Source: an uncultured Roseovarius sp.
GTDB lineage: Bacteria > Pseudomonadota > Alphaproteobacteria > Rhodobacterales > Rhodobacteraceae
Reading direction: 5' to 3'
Assembly: GCA_947497295.1 (NCBI GenBank)
Contig: CANMFU010000011.1
Span: 28,169-92,168, forward strand
DNA length: 64,000 bases
Position 1 is the first letter of the stretch. Each line of letters starts with the position of its first letter. The notes below the pieces were generated by a model, which saw only the letters and a list, made by a program, of their open reading frames with translations, searched no databases and had not been told where the DNA came from. Position numbers and translations under genes: made by a program. This document shows positions 41,488-49,835 of the stretch, piece after piece.

Positions 41488-42075
41488 ATGTTGCGACTGG
41501 CCGCAGGGCTTGCTGCCGTGATCTGCTGGATTAACCGGATCGTGGGTCAGGTGTTTTCCTGGCTGTCGCTGGGGGTCGTTCTGGTCTGCTTTACGGTGGT
41601 TGTGCAGCGTTATGTTTTCGGCGTCAGCTTTCTGTGGATGCAGGATCTTTATATCTGGCTGAGCGGCGCGATGTTCACCGCCGTGGCCGGATTTGCGTTT
41701 CTGCGCGATGATCACGTGCGCGTCGATATCTTTTACCGCCCGGCCCGCATGCGCACCCGCGCGATCGTCGATCTGTTCGGCACGCTGCTGTTTTTGCTGC
41801 CCTTTACCGCCGTCGTCGCGATTTATTCTGTCCCGTTCGTGCGCCGGTCGTGGTCCTATGCCGAAGGGTCGGCGAATGTCGGCGGCATGCCGGGGCTGTA
41901 TATTCTGAAAACGTTCATTCTGGTTTTCGCCGGTCTGCTGGCGTTGCAGGGCATCGCCGCAATCTGCCGGTCCATTCTGGTGCTGGCCGGGCGGCGTGAT
42001 CTGGTGCCGCCGATGATGCGCTACCCCGAGGCCGGCCCCGATGCCGAGGCTGCTGCCGTAGAAGGAAAATTCTGA
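41488..42075 (+). CDS. dctQ: TRAP transporter small permease, DctQ family
   Basis: MLRLAAGLAAVICWINRIVGQVFSWLSLGVVLVCFTVVVQRYVFGVSFLWMQDLYIWLSGAMFTAVAGFAFLRDDHVRVDIFY. Confidence 0.9.
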   Translation: MLRLAAGLAAVICWINRIVGQVFSWLSLGVVLVCFTVVVQRYVFGVSFLWMQDLYIWLSGAMFTAVAGFAFLRDDHVRVDIFYRPARMRTRAIVDLFGTLLFLLPFTAVVAIYSVPFVRRSWSYAEGSANVGGMPGLYILKTFILVFAGLLALQGIAAICRSILVLAGRRDLVPPMMRYPEAGPDAEAAAVEGKF

Positions 42076-43466
42076 TGGATCCGATCGTGATCGGCGAGAT
42101 CCTCGCCGGGCTGATGTTTTTCGGCATCATCGGTTTTCTGCTGCTGGGCTTCCCGGTGGCGTTCACGCTGGCGGGTGTGTCGCTGATGTTCGGCGCGGTC
42201 GGCATGGGGTTTGGCGTGTTCGACCCGTCCAATTTCGGTGCCCTGCCGAACCGCTATATCGGCTTTATGACCAACGAAGTGCTGGTCGCCGTGCCGCTCT
42301 TTATCTTCATGGGCGTGATGCTGGAGCGGTCCCGCATCGCCGAACAACTTCTGCTGACGATGGGCAAACTGTTCGGCAATCTGCGCGGGGGGCTGGGCAT
42401 TTCGGTCATTCTGGTGGGCGCGATGCTGGCCGCCTCGACGGGGGTTGTCGGCGCGACAGTGGTCACGATGGGCCTGATTTCCCTGCCAGCCATGCTGCGC
42501 GCGGGGTATGATCCGAAACTGTCGACGGGGGTGATCTGTGCATCGGGGACGCTGGGGCAGATCGTGCCGCCGTCGACCGTGCTGATTTTCATGGGCGACA
42601 TGCTGTCGGGCATCAATTCACAGGTTCAGATGTCCAAGGGCAATTTCGCGCCGGTGCCGGTTTCGGTGGGCGATCTGTTTGCCGGGGCGCTGCTGCCGGG
42701 GTTCATGCTGGTCGGGCTCTATCTGGCCTATACGATTTTCAAGGCCGTGACTGACCCCGCATCCTGCCCCGCCACGCCGGTGCCCGAGGCCGAAAAGGGC
42801 GATCTTCTGCGCGAGGTCTTCTCGGCACTGATCCCGCCAATGCTGCTGATTCTGGCCGTGTTAGGGTCGATCCTGGGCGGTATCGCCACCCCGACCGAGG
42901 CCGCATCGGTCGGCGCTGTCGGCGCCATGGTGCTGGCCGCGCTGCGCTGGCGATTGAGCTTTACCATCCTGCGCGAGACGGTGATTGCCACCGCGACGAT
43001 CACCTCGATGGTGTTCATCGTGCTACTGGGCGCGTCGGTGTTTTCGGTCGTATTCCGGCTGATGGGCGGCGACAATCTGGTGCATGAATTCCTGAGCTCG
43101 CTGCCCGGCGGCACGCTGACGGCGGTGGCGATGGTGATGGCGATCATGTTCCTTCTGGGGTTCATCCTCGACACGTTCGAGATCATCTTTATTGTGATCC
43201 CGATCACCGCACCTGTGCTGCTGATGATGGATGTCGATCCCATCTGGCTGGGGGTTTTGGTTGGGGTGAACCTGCAAACGTCGTTCCTGACGCCGCCCTT
43301 TGGATTTGCGCTGTTCTATTTGCGCGGGGTGGCGCCGCCCGAGCTGCCGACAGCGGCGATCTACCGCGGCATCATCCCGTTCGTGGGGCTGCAAATCCTT
43401 GCTATCGCGCTGCTGTTCGCCTTCCCCGGCATCGTGACATGGCTGCCCCGTTTCATAACGGGATAA
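42075..43466 (+). CDS. dctM: TRAP transporter large permease, DctM family
   Basis: 463 aa, DctM motifs (VPLFIFMGVMLERSRIAEQLL; IATPTEAASVGAVGA; LTPPFGFALFYLRGVAP). Confidence 0.93.
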   Translation: MDPIVIGEILAGLMFFGIIGFLLLGFPVAFTLAGVSLMFGAVGMGFGVFDPSNFGALPNRYIGFMTNEVLVAVPLFIFMGVMLERSRIAEQLLLTMGKLFGNLRGGLGISVILVGAMLAASTGVVGATVVTMGLISLPAMLRAGYDPKLSTGVICASGTLGQIVPPSTVLIFMGDMLSGINSQVQMSKGNFAPVPVSVGDLFAGALLPGFMLVGLYLAYTIFKAVTDPASCPATPVPEAEKGDLLREVFSALIPPMLLILAVLGSILGGIATPTEAASVGAVGAMVLAALRWRLSFTILRETVIATATITSMVFIVLLGASVFSVVFRLMGGDNLVHEFLSSLPGGTLTAVAMVMAIMFLLGFILDTFEIIFIVIPITAPVLLMMDVDPIWLGVLVGVNLQTSFLTPPFGFALFYLRGVAPPELPTAAIYRGIIPFVGLQILAIALLFAFPGIVTWLPRFITG

Positions 43467-43470
43467 TGCA

Positions 43471-43500
43471 AAACGGCCCGACATCGCTGCCGGGCCTTTG
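43471..43500. terminator. Bidirectional terminator between convergent dctM and dctP
   Basis: AAAACGGCCCG-acatcgctgc-CGGGCCTTTG hairpin with A tract left and T tract right. Confidence 0.6.
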
Positions 43501-43521
43501 ACCTTAACGGCCTGATTTCAT

Positions 43522-44607
43522 TCAGAGTTCAAGGAATTTTTCGCGCGCGACCTGATAGGGCGTATCCAGCTTTTCGGTGCGGGTGCGCAGCAGCGCCAGC
43601 GCCTCGGCAAAGCTATCGGCGGTTTTGGTCACGAGCGGGTCGTCACTGCTGCGCAGCTCTTCGAACACCTCGCGCGACGCTTTGGCGCCCGCCTCGATCA
43701 CGTCATCGGGGAAGGGGCGCACGATGACGCCGTGATCGTCAATCAGCGTCTTCAGCGCGCGCGGATCGTTGGCCATGAAATCGGCCGACACCTGATCGTA
43801 TTCGGCCTGTGCAACGTCGCGGATCAGCGCCTGAAGATCGTCCGGCAGCTCCTGATACTTGGCCTTGTCAACGACCAGCTCGGTCGCCAGACCGCCCTCG
43901 ACAAAGCTGGGCATGTAGTAGTTTTTGGCAACCTGATAGAACCCCAGCGCCAGATCGTTATAGGGGCCGACAAACTCTGCTGCGTCCAGCGTGCCCGATT
44001 GCAGCGCCTGAAAAATCTCGCCCGCGGCCATGTTGGTGACGGTTGCGCCCAGTTTTTCCCAGACCCGGCCACCCAGACCGGGGGTGCGGAACCGCTGGCC
44101 CTGCACATCGTCAAGGCTGGTGATTTCGCCGCGGAACCAGCCACCGGCCTGCGTGCCGGTGTTGCCGGACATGAAGGCCTGAACACCGAACTGGTCATAG
44201 ACCTCATCGAACAGGTCCTGCCCGCCCAGATAGCGCATCCATGCGCTCAGCTCGCCTGTGGTCATGCCGAACGGCACGCCGGTGAAAAAGTTCAGCGCGG
44301 CGGATTTGTTCTGCCAGTAATAGGCGGCGCCGTGGCTCATCTCGGCGGTGCCGTCGATCACCGCATCAAGGCTCTGGAGTGGCGGCACCAGTTCGCCCGC
44401 CGAATAGACCTGAACCGTCAGGCGCCCGCCGGATGCGGCCGTCACGCGGTCGGCCAGACGCTGCGCGCCAACGCCCAGGCCGGGGAAATTCTTGGGCCAG
44501 GTGGTGACCATGCGCCAGGTGATATTGCCCTGCGCGATTGCCGGTGCGGCCAGTGCCGTGGCGGCCGTGCCGATGGCACCCGCGCGGATGAATGAACGAC
44601 GGTCCAA
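43522..44607 (-). CDS. dctP: TRAP transporter substrate-binding protein, DctP family, Tat-like signal
   Basis: 361 aa, MDRRSFIRAGAIGTAATALAAPAIAQGNITWRMVTTWPKNFPGLGVGAQRLADRV. Confidence 0.92.
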   Translation of the reverse strand: MDRRSFIRAGAIGTAATALAAPAIAQGNITWRMVTTWPKNFPGLGVGAQRLADRVTAASGGRLTVQVYSAGELVPPLQSLDAVIDGTAEMSHGAAYYWQNKSAALNFFTGVPFGMTTGELSAWMRYLGGQDLFDEVYDQFGVQAFMSGNTGTQAGGWFRGEITSLDDVQGQRFRTPGLGGRVWEKLGATVTNMAAGEIFQALQSGTLDAAEFVGPYNDLALGFYQVAKNYYMPSFVEGGLATELVVDKAKYQELPDDLQALIRDVAQAEYDQVSADFMANDPRALKTLIDDHGVIVRPFPDDVIEAGAKASREVFEELRSSDDPLVTKTADSFAEALALLRTRTEKLDTPYQVAREKFLEL

Positions 44608-44692
44608 GATAAATCTCCCTTATGGTCATGAATGAGTTGCCGCAGAGTTAACCCGCCGCAGCGCATATTGTCCATTGCAAGATCGGGCTGCG

Positions 44693-45766
44693 CTATGGCT
44701 CTGGATCGTCCAGCGCGGCAAAGAAAGCGGTCACGGCGGCCTGAAGCTGCTGCTGTTCGATGGCGGAAAAATCCCGCTCGCAGCTTAGCTCCACCCGCCC
44801 GCTACGCGCAGCGCAGCGGACTGTCCCCGCGGGGACAGTGCAGCGGAACGTGGTTTTTGCCGCATCCGGCGTGCCGGGTTTTGCGGCGGGTTTCGGCGGC
44901 TTGGCATCCGCTTGCGCGCGCAGGATTTCCAGCTCGGCCTCAGGGGTGCTGGGAAAACCTGCGGCCAGTGCGGACTTGATCCGCGCCGCTGCGCCCGGCT
45001 CGTTCGAGATGCGCTTTTCCAGCGCCAGCCCCAGCGCGCGGGGGATCGCCTCGGGGAATTTCAGGCGGGGGCCGATGGCCTCCAGCAGGGTGGCGAAGTG
45101 GCGGATATAGACCCGCTTTTGCCGCGCGGCGGACGCATAAAGAACCGCAACGGCCCGCTCCACATCCTGTGCGTCTGTCGCGTCATCCTCGGCATAGCGC
45201 AGCGCCAGCGCGGCCATTTCGGCAAAGGAGATATCCCGCCGCACAAGGTTTTCATCGACCATCCGGCGATAGAGCCCCTCGACCGTTTCGCCCTGCGCAA
45301 GGATGCCGGCCGGGATGCGCGCGTAGCTGTCATCGCCCGTCTCGGCGTGCAATTCGCGGTAGGCCGTCAGGCGGCGATAGCCCTGCACCAGTTGCCAGCC
45401 ATCCCCATCAGCCTCCACCCGGATCGGGTTTGACAGGCCGATCGCCGTGATCGACGCCTTCAGCTCGCCCAGGTCAGGGTCGCGGGTGGCGCTGCGGTCG
45501 CGCGCCGGCTTGGTTGTGGAGATTGCGTTGATGTCGACCAGGTCGACGATCAGCCCCTGCGCCTTGAGCCGCACCAGCTCGTGCGCGAGCCGGTCATTTT
45601 CTTCGCGGATCGCATCCTCTGCCGCTTGCCTGCTGCGCAGCGCCTCGGCGTTTTCGGCAATGGCCGACGCCATTGGCCCGCGCCGTGCGGCGGGTGCGTC
45701 GTCTGGTGTCCCCTCGGGGACATCGCCGCCCGGAAAGTCGATGTCGAAGCCCTTGCGCTTGGTCAT
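44693..45766 (-). CDS. parB: ParB-family partition protein
   Basis: 357 aa, DPDLGELKASITAIGLSNPIRVEADGDGWQLVQGYRRLTAYRELHAETGDDSYARIPAGI...VDENLVRRDISFAEMAALAL. Confidence 0.9.
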   Translation of the reverse strand: MTKRKGFDIDFPGGDVPEGTPDDAPAARRGPMASAIAENAEALRSRQAAEDAIREENDRLAHELVRLKAQGLIVDLVDINAISTTKPARDRSATRDPDLGELKASITAIGLSNPIRVEADGDGWQLVQGYRRLTAYRELHAETGDDSYARIPAGILAQGETVEGLYRRMVDENLVRRDISFAEMAALALRYAEDDATDAQDVERAVAVLYASAARQKRVYIRHFATLLEAIGPRLKFPEAIPRALGLALEKRISNEPGAAARIKSALAAGFPSTPEAELEILRAQADAKPPKPAAKPGTPDAAKTTFRCTVPAGTVRCAARSGRVELSCERDFSAIEQQQLQAAVTAFFAALDDPEP

Positions 45767-46222
45767 TGCCCGTCCTCCAGAGTGTCCCAGGCGGCCAGCG
45801 CGTGGGATTTGAATTCGTCATACGCCTGATCGAACGACGCTCGCGCGCGGCGCCACGTCTCGCGCGTCGTGTCGCGGTAATCGGTCTCGTAAATGGATGA
45901 CAGGAACCTGCCGTACTGCTCGACCGCGCGGGTCATTTCGATCGGATGCTCGGCCAATCTGGCGCCGAACACCTTGCCAAAGGCCGAACGCATCGCGCGG
46001 TGCAGTTCATTGCCCGGCTCATAGCGCGTCAGAAGGAAGCGCACGTCCTGAAATACCTTGGGCAGCCTCATTGTCCCCGTGGGGACAGCGCCGCTGAAGG
46101 CCGACAGATCCTCCAGCGCCTCGGCCAGCTGGCCGACGAAAGAGGTGGTCGAATCGTATTCCCAGTAGCCAGGCCCGGAGGGGATATAGAGCATGTCGGC
46201 GGCAAAGACCGCGTTCATGGAA
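45763..46222 (-). pseudogene. parA: ParA-family ATPase, N-terminally truncated (Walker A half missing)
   Basis: NAVFAADMLYIPSGPGYWEYDSTTSFVGQLAEALEDLSAFSG...KVFQDVRFLLTRYEPGNELHRAMRSAFG; stop overlaps parB start; no P-loop upstream in any frame. Confidence 0.75.
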
Positions 46223-46618
46223 TACAGTCTCGATATCGAGCGAATCCTTGAGGACCCGCAGGACCAGTGGGCGGCGATCGGGCCGGATTTTGTGCAGCGT
46301 CTGGGGCCGCAGGACAGAAAAACACCGGGAAATGTGGTGGCGATGCCGCTGCGCAAGGGGGCCGTGGTGGCGGCGCCGGAGCTGAGTCCTGGCACTGAAT
46401 GGGCGCTGGCAAAGGGGATTCTGCACGCCGAAGATCCGGCGATTTACCAGACCTGGTTTGCCGGGCTGGTGCGGCTGCGGCGCGATGGGGCGCGTCTGGT
46501 GCTGGCCGAGCCCAGCCGGTTTCATGGCAGCTATGTGCAGACCCATCTGGCCGGGTGGCTGCTGGCGGCCTGCCGGTCGGTCGACGGGGACGTGGGCGAG
46601 GTTGTCGTGACGGCGTGA
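46220..46618 (+). pseudogene. DnaA-like plasmid replication initiator, C-terminal fragment
   Basis: ALAKGILHAEDPAIYQTWFAGLVRLRRDGARLVLAEPSRFHGSYVQTHLAGWLLAACRSVDGD resembles DnaA N-domain-like region of Rhodobacterales DnaA-like replicases; head-to-head with truncated parA. Confidence 0.6.
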
Positions 46619-46629
46619 CATGCTGGTAA

Positions 46630-46649
46630 ATACCGCATTTATGCGGTAT
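46630..46649. promoter_or_regulatory. Candidate ccdAB operator: ATACCGCAT-tt-ATGCGGTAT
   Basis: Perfect 9-bp inverted repeat 39 nt upstream of ccdA start. Confidence 0.5.
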
Positions 46650-46688
46650 GATTGTGTCTATAACCGCGGGCATACCGGAGGCGACGTC

Positions 46689-46928
46689 ATGGCAAAGGCC
46701 AACCAGACACCCAGAAAATCAACCAGTATGACGCTGGACAGCGCGATTCTGCAGGAAGCGCGGGACTTGGGAATCAATGTCTCGCGCGCGGCGGAACATG
46801 GTGTGATCGCCGCGATTCGCGCCGAGCGGGCACGGCTGTGGAAGGCGCAGAATGCGGGCGCCATTGCTGACTACAACGCCTTTGTCGATGCGGGCGGCGT
46901 ACCGCTGGCGGCACATCGGAAGTTCTGA
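46689..46928 (+). CDS. ccdA: CcdA-family antitoxin
   Basis: MAKANQTPRKSTSMTLDSAILQEARDLGINVSRAAEHGVIAAIRAERARLWKAQNAGAIADYNAFVDAGGVPLAAHRKF. Confidence 0.92.
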   Translation: MAKANQTPRKSTSMTLDSAILQEARDLGINVSRAAEHGVIAAIRAERARLWKAQNAGAIADYNAFVDAGGVPLAAHRKF

Positions 46929-46931
46929 CCG

Positions 46932-47231
46932 GTGGCGGCGCAGTTTGATCTGTATCGCATGGCCGATGGCACGCTGGTCACGGTGCTGCAGAGCGATCTG
47001 CTGGACGCGATGACGACGCGCGTCGTGGCGCCGCTGATCGCGCAAGGGGCCTTGCCGCGGGCGCTGCCTGCGTTGAATCCTGCGGTGACGCTGGGCGAGG
47101 ATGTGTATCTGTTCATGCCGCAACTGGCCGCGACCCTGACCATCGCTGAAATGGGCACGCGGGTGGGCTCGCTTGCCGCGCAGCGCGATGCGCTGGTGCG
47201 GGCGCTGGATGCGCTGCTGTCGGGGATATGA
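46932..47231 (+). CDS. ccdB: CcdB-family toxin
   Basis: MAAQFDLYRMADGTLVTVLQSDLLDAMTTRVVAPLIAQGALPRALPALNPAVTLGEDVYLFMPQLAATLTIAEMGTRVGSLAAQRDALVRALDALLSGI. Confidence 0.93.
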   Translation: MAAQFDLYRMADGTLVTVLQSDLLDAMTTRVVAPLIAQGALPRALPALNPAVTLGEDVYLFMPQLAATLTIAEMGTRVGSLAAQRDALVRALDALLSGI

Positions 47232-47267
47232 CAGGCTCTGAGCGGCGGATCAGAGCCTGTCACAGCG

Positions 47268-48692
47268 TCAGCTGAAGTGAAGCGTCTTGACCTCCTGGTA
47301 ATCCTCCAGGCCGAACAGGCCACCTTCGCGGCCATTGCCTGACTGCTTGTAGCCGCCAAAGGGCGAGCCGTAATTGAAGCCGCCGCCGTTGATATGCACG
47401 GCGCCTGCACGGATCTGCGCGGCCACACGCTCGGCGCGGTCCGGATCGCCGGTTTGCAAGTAAGCGGCGAGGCCATAGGGCGTGTCGTTGGCGATGCGAA
47501 TCCCCTCGTCTTCGCCCTCGAACGGGATGATGACAAGAACGGGGCCGAATATCTCTTCCTGCGCGATGCGCATGTCGTTGCGCACGTCCGAAAAGATTGT
47601 CGGGCGGCAGAACCAGCCCTTGTTGCGGCCCTCGGGCCTGCCGGGGCCACCAGCGAGCAGGGTGGCGCCCTCGTCACGGCCGACCTCGATCATCGCCTGC
47701 ACACGCTCGTACTGGATCTGGTCGAAAAGCGGGCCGATATGATCGCCCTCGGCGGTGGGATCGCCGACCTCGATGGCCTCGGCGGTCTTGCGCGCGATGT
47801 CGCACACTGTGTCATAGCAGGACCGCTCGACAATCAGGCGGGTGGGCGCGTCGCAGGATTGGCCGGTATTATACATACATTCCTGAACCGAGGCGGCAAC
47901 GCGCGGCTCCAGATCGGCATCGGCGAACACCAGATTGGGGGATTTCCCGCCCAGCTCCAGCGTCACGCGCTTGATGGTTTCCGCCGCGTCGCGGGTGATG
48001 GAGCGCCCGGCGCGGGTGGAGCCGGTGAAGGACATCATGTCAATGTCAGGGTGCTGTGACATCGCGCGGCCCACGGTTTCGCCATCGCCATGCACCAGAT
48101 TGAACACCCCGGCGGGGAAGCCGGCGGCGTCGATAATCTCGGCATAGATCATCGCGGAAATCGGCGTATGTTCGGACGGCTTCAGCACGCAGGTGCAGCC
48201 CGTCGCCAGCGCCGGAATCACCTTGAGCGCGATCTGGTTCATGGGCCAGTTCCACGGGGTGATCAAACCGCAGACGCCGATCGGCTCGCGCACGAGGATG
48301 TCGCCATTGTCCAGCGTCTCGCGCAGTTCCTGCTGTTTCATCGCGTCGATGAAGCCTTGCAGGTGGCCGGTGGCGGCATCGGCCTGCGCCTCGCGGGACA
48401 TGGTGATGGGGGCACCCATTTCGCGGCTGATCGCCTGCGCCAAATCCTCGAATCGCTCAGTTGTGACGTCCATCAAACGCTCCAGCAGCGCGAGCCGTTC
48501 GGCGGGCGTGGTCCGGCTGTAGCTGGCAAAGGCCGCTTTGGCGGCGGCGACAGCGGCGTCCACATCCGCCTGATTGCCAAGGATGATTTCGCCAATCTGA
48601 TCTTCGGTGGCGGGATTGAGGACGGGGAATGTGCGGTCCGAATTGGGCGCGGTCCATGCGCCGTTGATATAGAATTTACCCAGGTTTTCCAT
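47268..48692 (-). CDS. Aldehyde dehydrogenase family protein
   Basis: Start MENLGKFYINGAWTAPNS; TPWNWPMNQIALKVIPALATGCTCVLKPSEHTP; SFTGSTRAGRSI; ELGGKSPNLVF; NTGQSCDAPTRLIV. Confidence 0.95.
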   Translation of the reverse strand: MENLGKFYINGAWTAPNSDRTFPVLNPATEDQIGEIILGNQADVDAAVAAAKAAFASYSRTTPAERLALLERLMDVTTERFEDLAQAISREMGAPITMSREAQADAATGHLQGFIDAMKQQELRETLDNGDILVREPIGVCGLITPWNWPMNQIALKVIPALATGCTCVLKPSEHTPISAMIYAEIIDAAGFPAGVFNLVHGDGETVGRAMSQHPDIDMMSFTGSTRAGRSITRDAAETIKRVTLELGGKSPNLVFADADLEPRVAASVQECMYNTGQSCDAPTRLIVERSCYDTVCDIARKTAEAIEVGDPTAEGDHIGPLFDQIQYERVQAMIEVGRDEGATLLAGGPGRPEGRNKGWFCRPTIFSDVRNDMRIAQEEIFGPVLVIIPFEGEDEGIRIANDTPYGLAAYLQTGDPDRAERVAAQIRAGAVHINGGGFNYGSPFGGYKQSGNGREGGLFGLEDYQEVKTLHFS

Positions 48693-48804
48693 GCGGGCCT
48701 CCCGTTGATGCGTTGCCATCACAGGCGCCGCCGGGTGGTAGGGGCCGGAACCGCCTGCGCAGGGTTGTGCCGGACCTGCGCAGGGCAGATCCGGCAGCTG
48801 AGCT

Positions 48805-49224
48805 TTAGCGTACCACCAGAACCGGGATCGGGCTATGGCTGACGACTTCGGATGTCTGGCTGCCAAGCAGAAGGCGGCTGATGCCACGGCGCCCGTGCGA
48901 GGCCATGACGATCAGATCGCAGGTCATCGTGTCGGCGGCGTCGATGATCGCATCGGCGGCCGAGGCGTTCGTTGCGCGGTAGGCATCGACCTCCAGCCCG
49001 TGCTGCTTGGCCTCTGCCTTGGCCTTGTTGATGACCTCTTCTACATAATCGTGCTGGCCTTTGGTCCAGGAATCGACCGTTGCCGCGCTTTGCAGCGGGT
49101 AGGGCTGGCCGACGACGACGACGGTGACTTGGGCGCCCAGTTCCTTGGCCAGTCCCAGACCGTGCTGAACGCCCTTCATCGACAGTTCGGACCCGTCGCT
49201 GGGGATAAGGATGTGTTTGTACAT
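48805..49224 (-). CDS. Universal stress protein (UspA family)
   Basis: 139 aa, MYKHILIPSDGSELSMKGVQHGLGLAKELGAQVTVVVV...CDLIVMASHGRRGISRLLLGSQTSEVVSHSPIPVLVVR. Confidence 0.95.
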   Translation of the reverse strand: MYKHILIPSDGSELSMKGVQHGLGLAKELGAQVTVVVVGQPYPLQSAATVDSWTKGQHDYVEEVINKAKAEAKQHGLEVDAYRATNASAADAIIDAADTMTCDLIVMASHGRRGISRLLLGSQTSEVVSHSPIPVLVVR

Positions 49225-49267
49225 TGTTGGTCTCCTGTGGAGGTCAGAGTGCAGAGGGCCGCGCAGG

Positions 49268-49822
49268 TCAGATCCGGGCGCGGGCCGTGGTTGGCCGTTT
49301 ACGGCCCGCGGTGCCGGGCAGGTCCGGCGCGTTGCCCTCGATATTGCCGGGACCGACCAGATGCACCGGAATCGCCACGCGGGATGATACGCGGTAGGGT
49401 TCCTGGCTCCACATTGTGGCGCGCAGAAACCACGGCTTCTGGGCGTCGGCGCCCATGATGATGGTGTCGCAGCCGCGCTGCGCCACCTGTTTTTGAATGC
49501 TTTTGGACGGGTGGCGGGTGGTCACGATATGACCATCCGCTTCGATACCTGCCTGTTCCAGACTGTCCAGTGCGGAAAACATGTTTTCCTTCTGGACGTC
49601 CATTTCCGCCTTGCTGGGGCGCAGGCCGGGGTTGGGCAGGCCGAAACTGGTGCCCCAAAGGCGGGCCGCGGTCAGAACCGTGACCTTGCCGCCCTCATCC
49701 AGCATGTCCACTGCCAAAGCGATGACAGCGTCGCTGATGGGCCGCCCTTCGGAGGCGATCAGAATGTTGCGCGCAGGTCCGGCAGGACCTGGCTGCGCGC
49801 GTCTGAACAGTTTTCCGATCAT
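49268..49822 (-). CDS. Universal stress protein family
   Basis: Start MIGKLFRRAQPGPAGPARNILIASEGRPISDAVIALAVDMLDEGGKVTVLTAARLWG...CDTIIMGADAQKPWFLRATMWSQEPYRVSSRVAIPVHLV. Confidence 0.85.
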   Translation of the reverse strand: MIGKLFRRAQPGPAGPARNILIASEGRPISDAVIALAVDMLDEGGKVTVLTAARLWGTSFGLPNPGLRPSKAEMDVQKENMFSALDSLEQAGIEADGHIVTTRHPSKSIQKQVAQRGCDTIIMGADAQKPWFLRATMWSQEPYRVSSRVAIPVHLVGPGNIEGNAPDLPGTAGRKRPTTARARI

Positions 49823-49835
49823 CCTGCCCGCTCCC

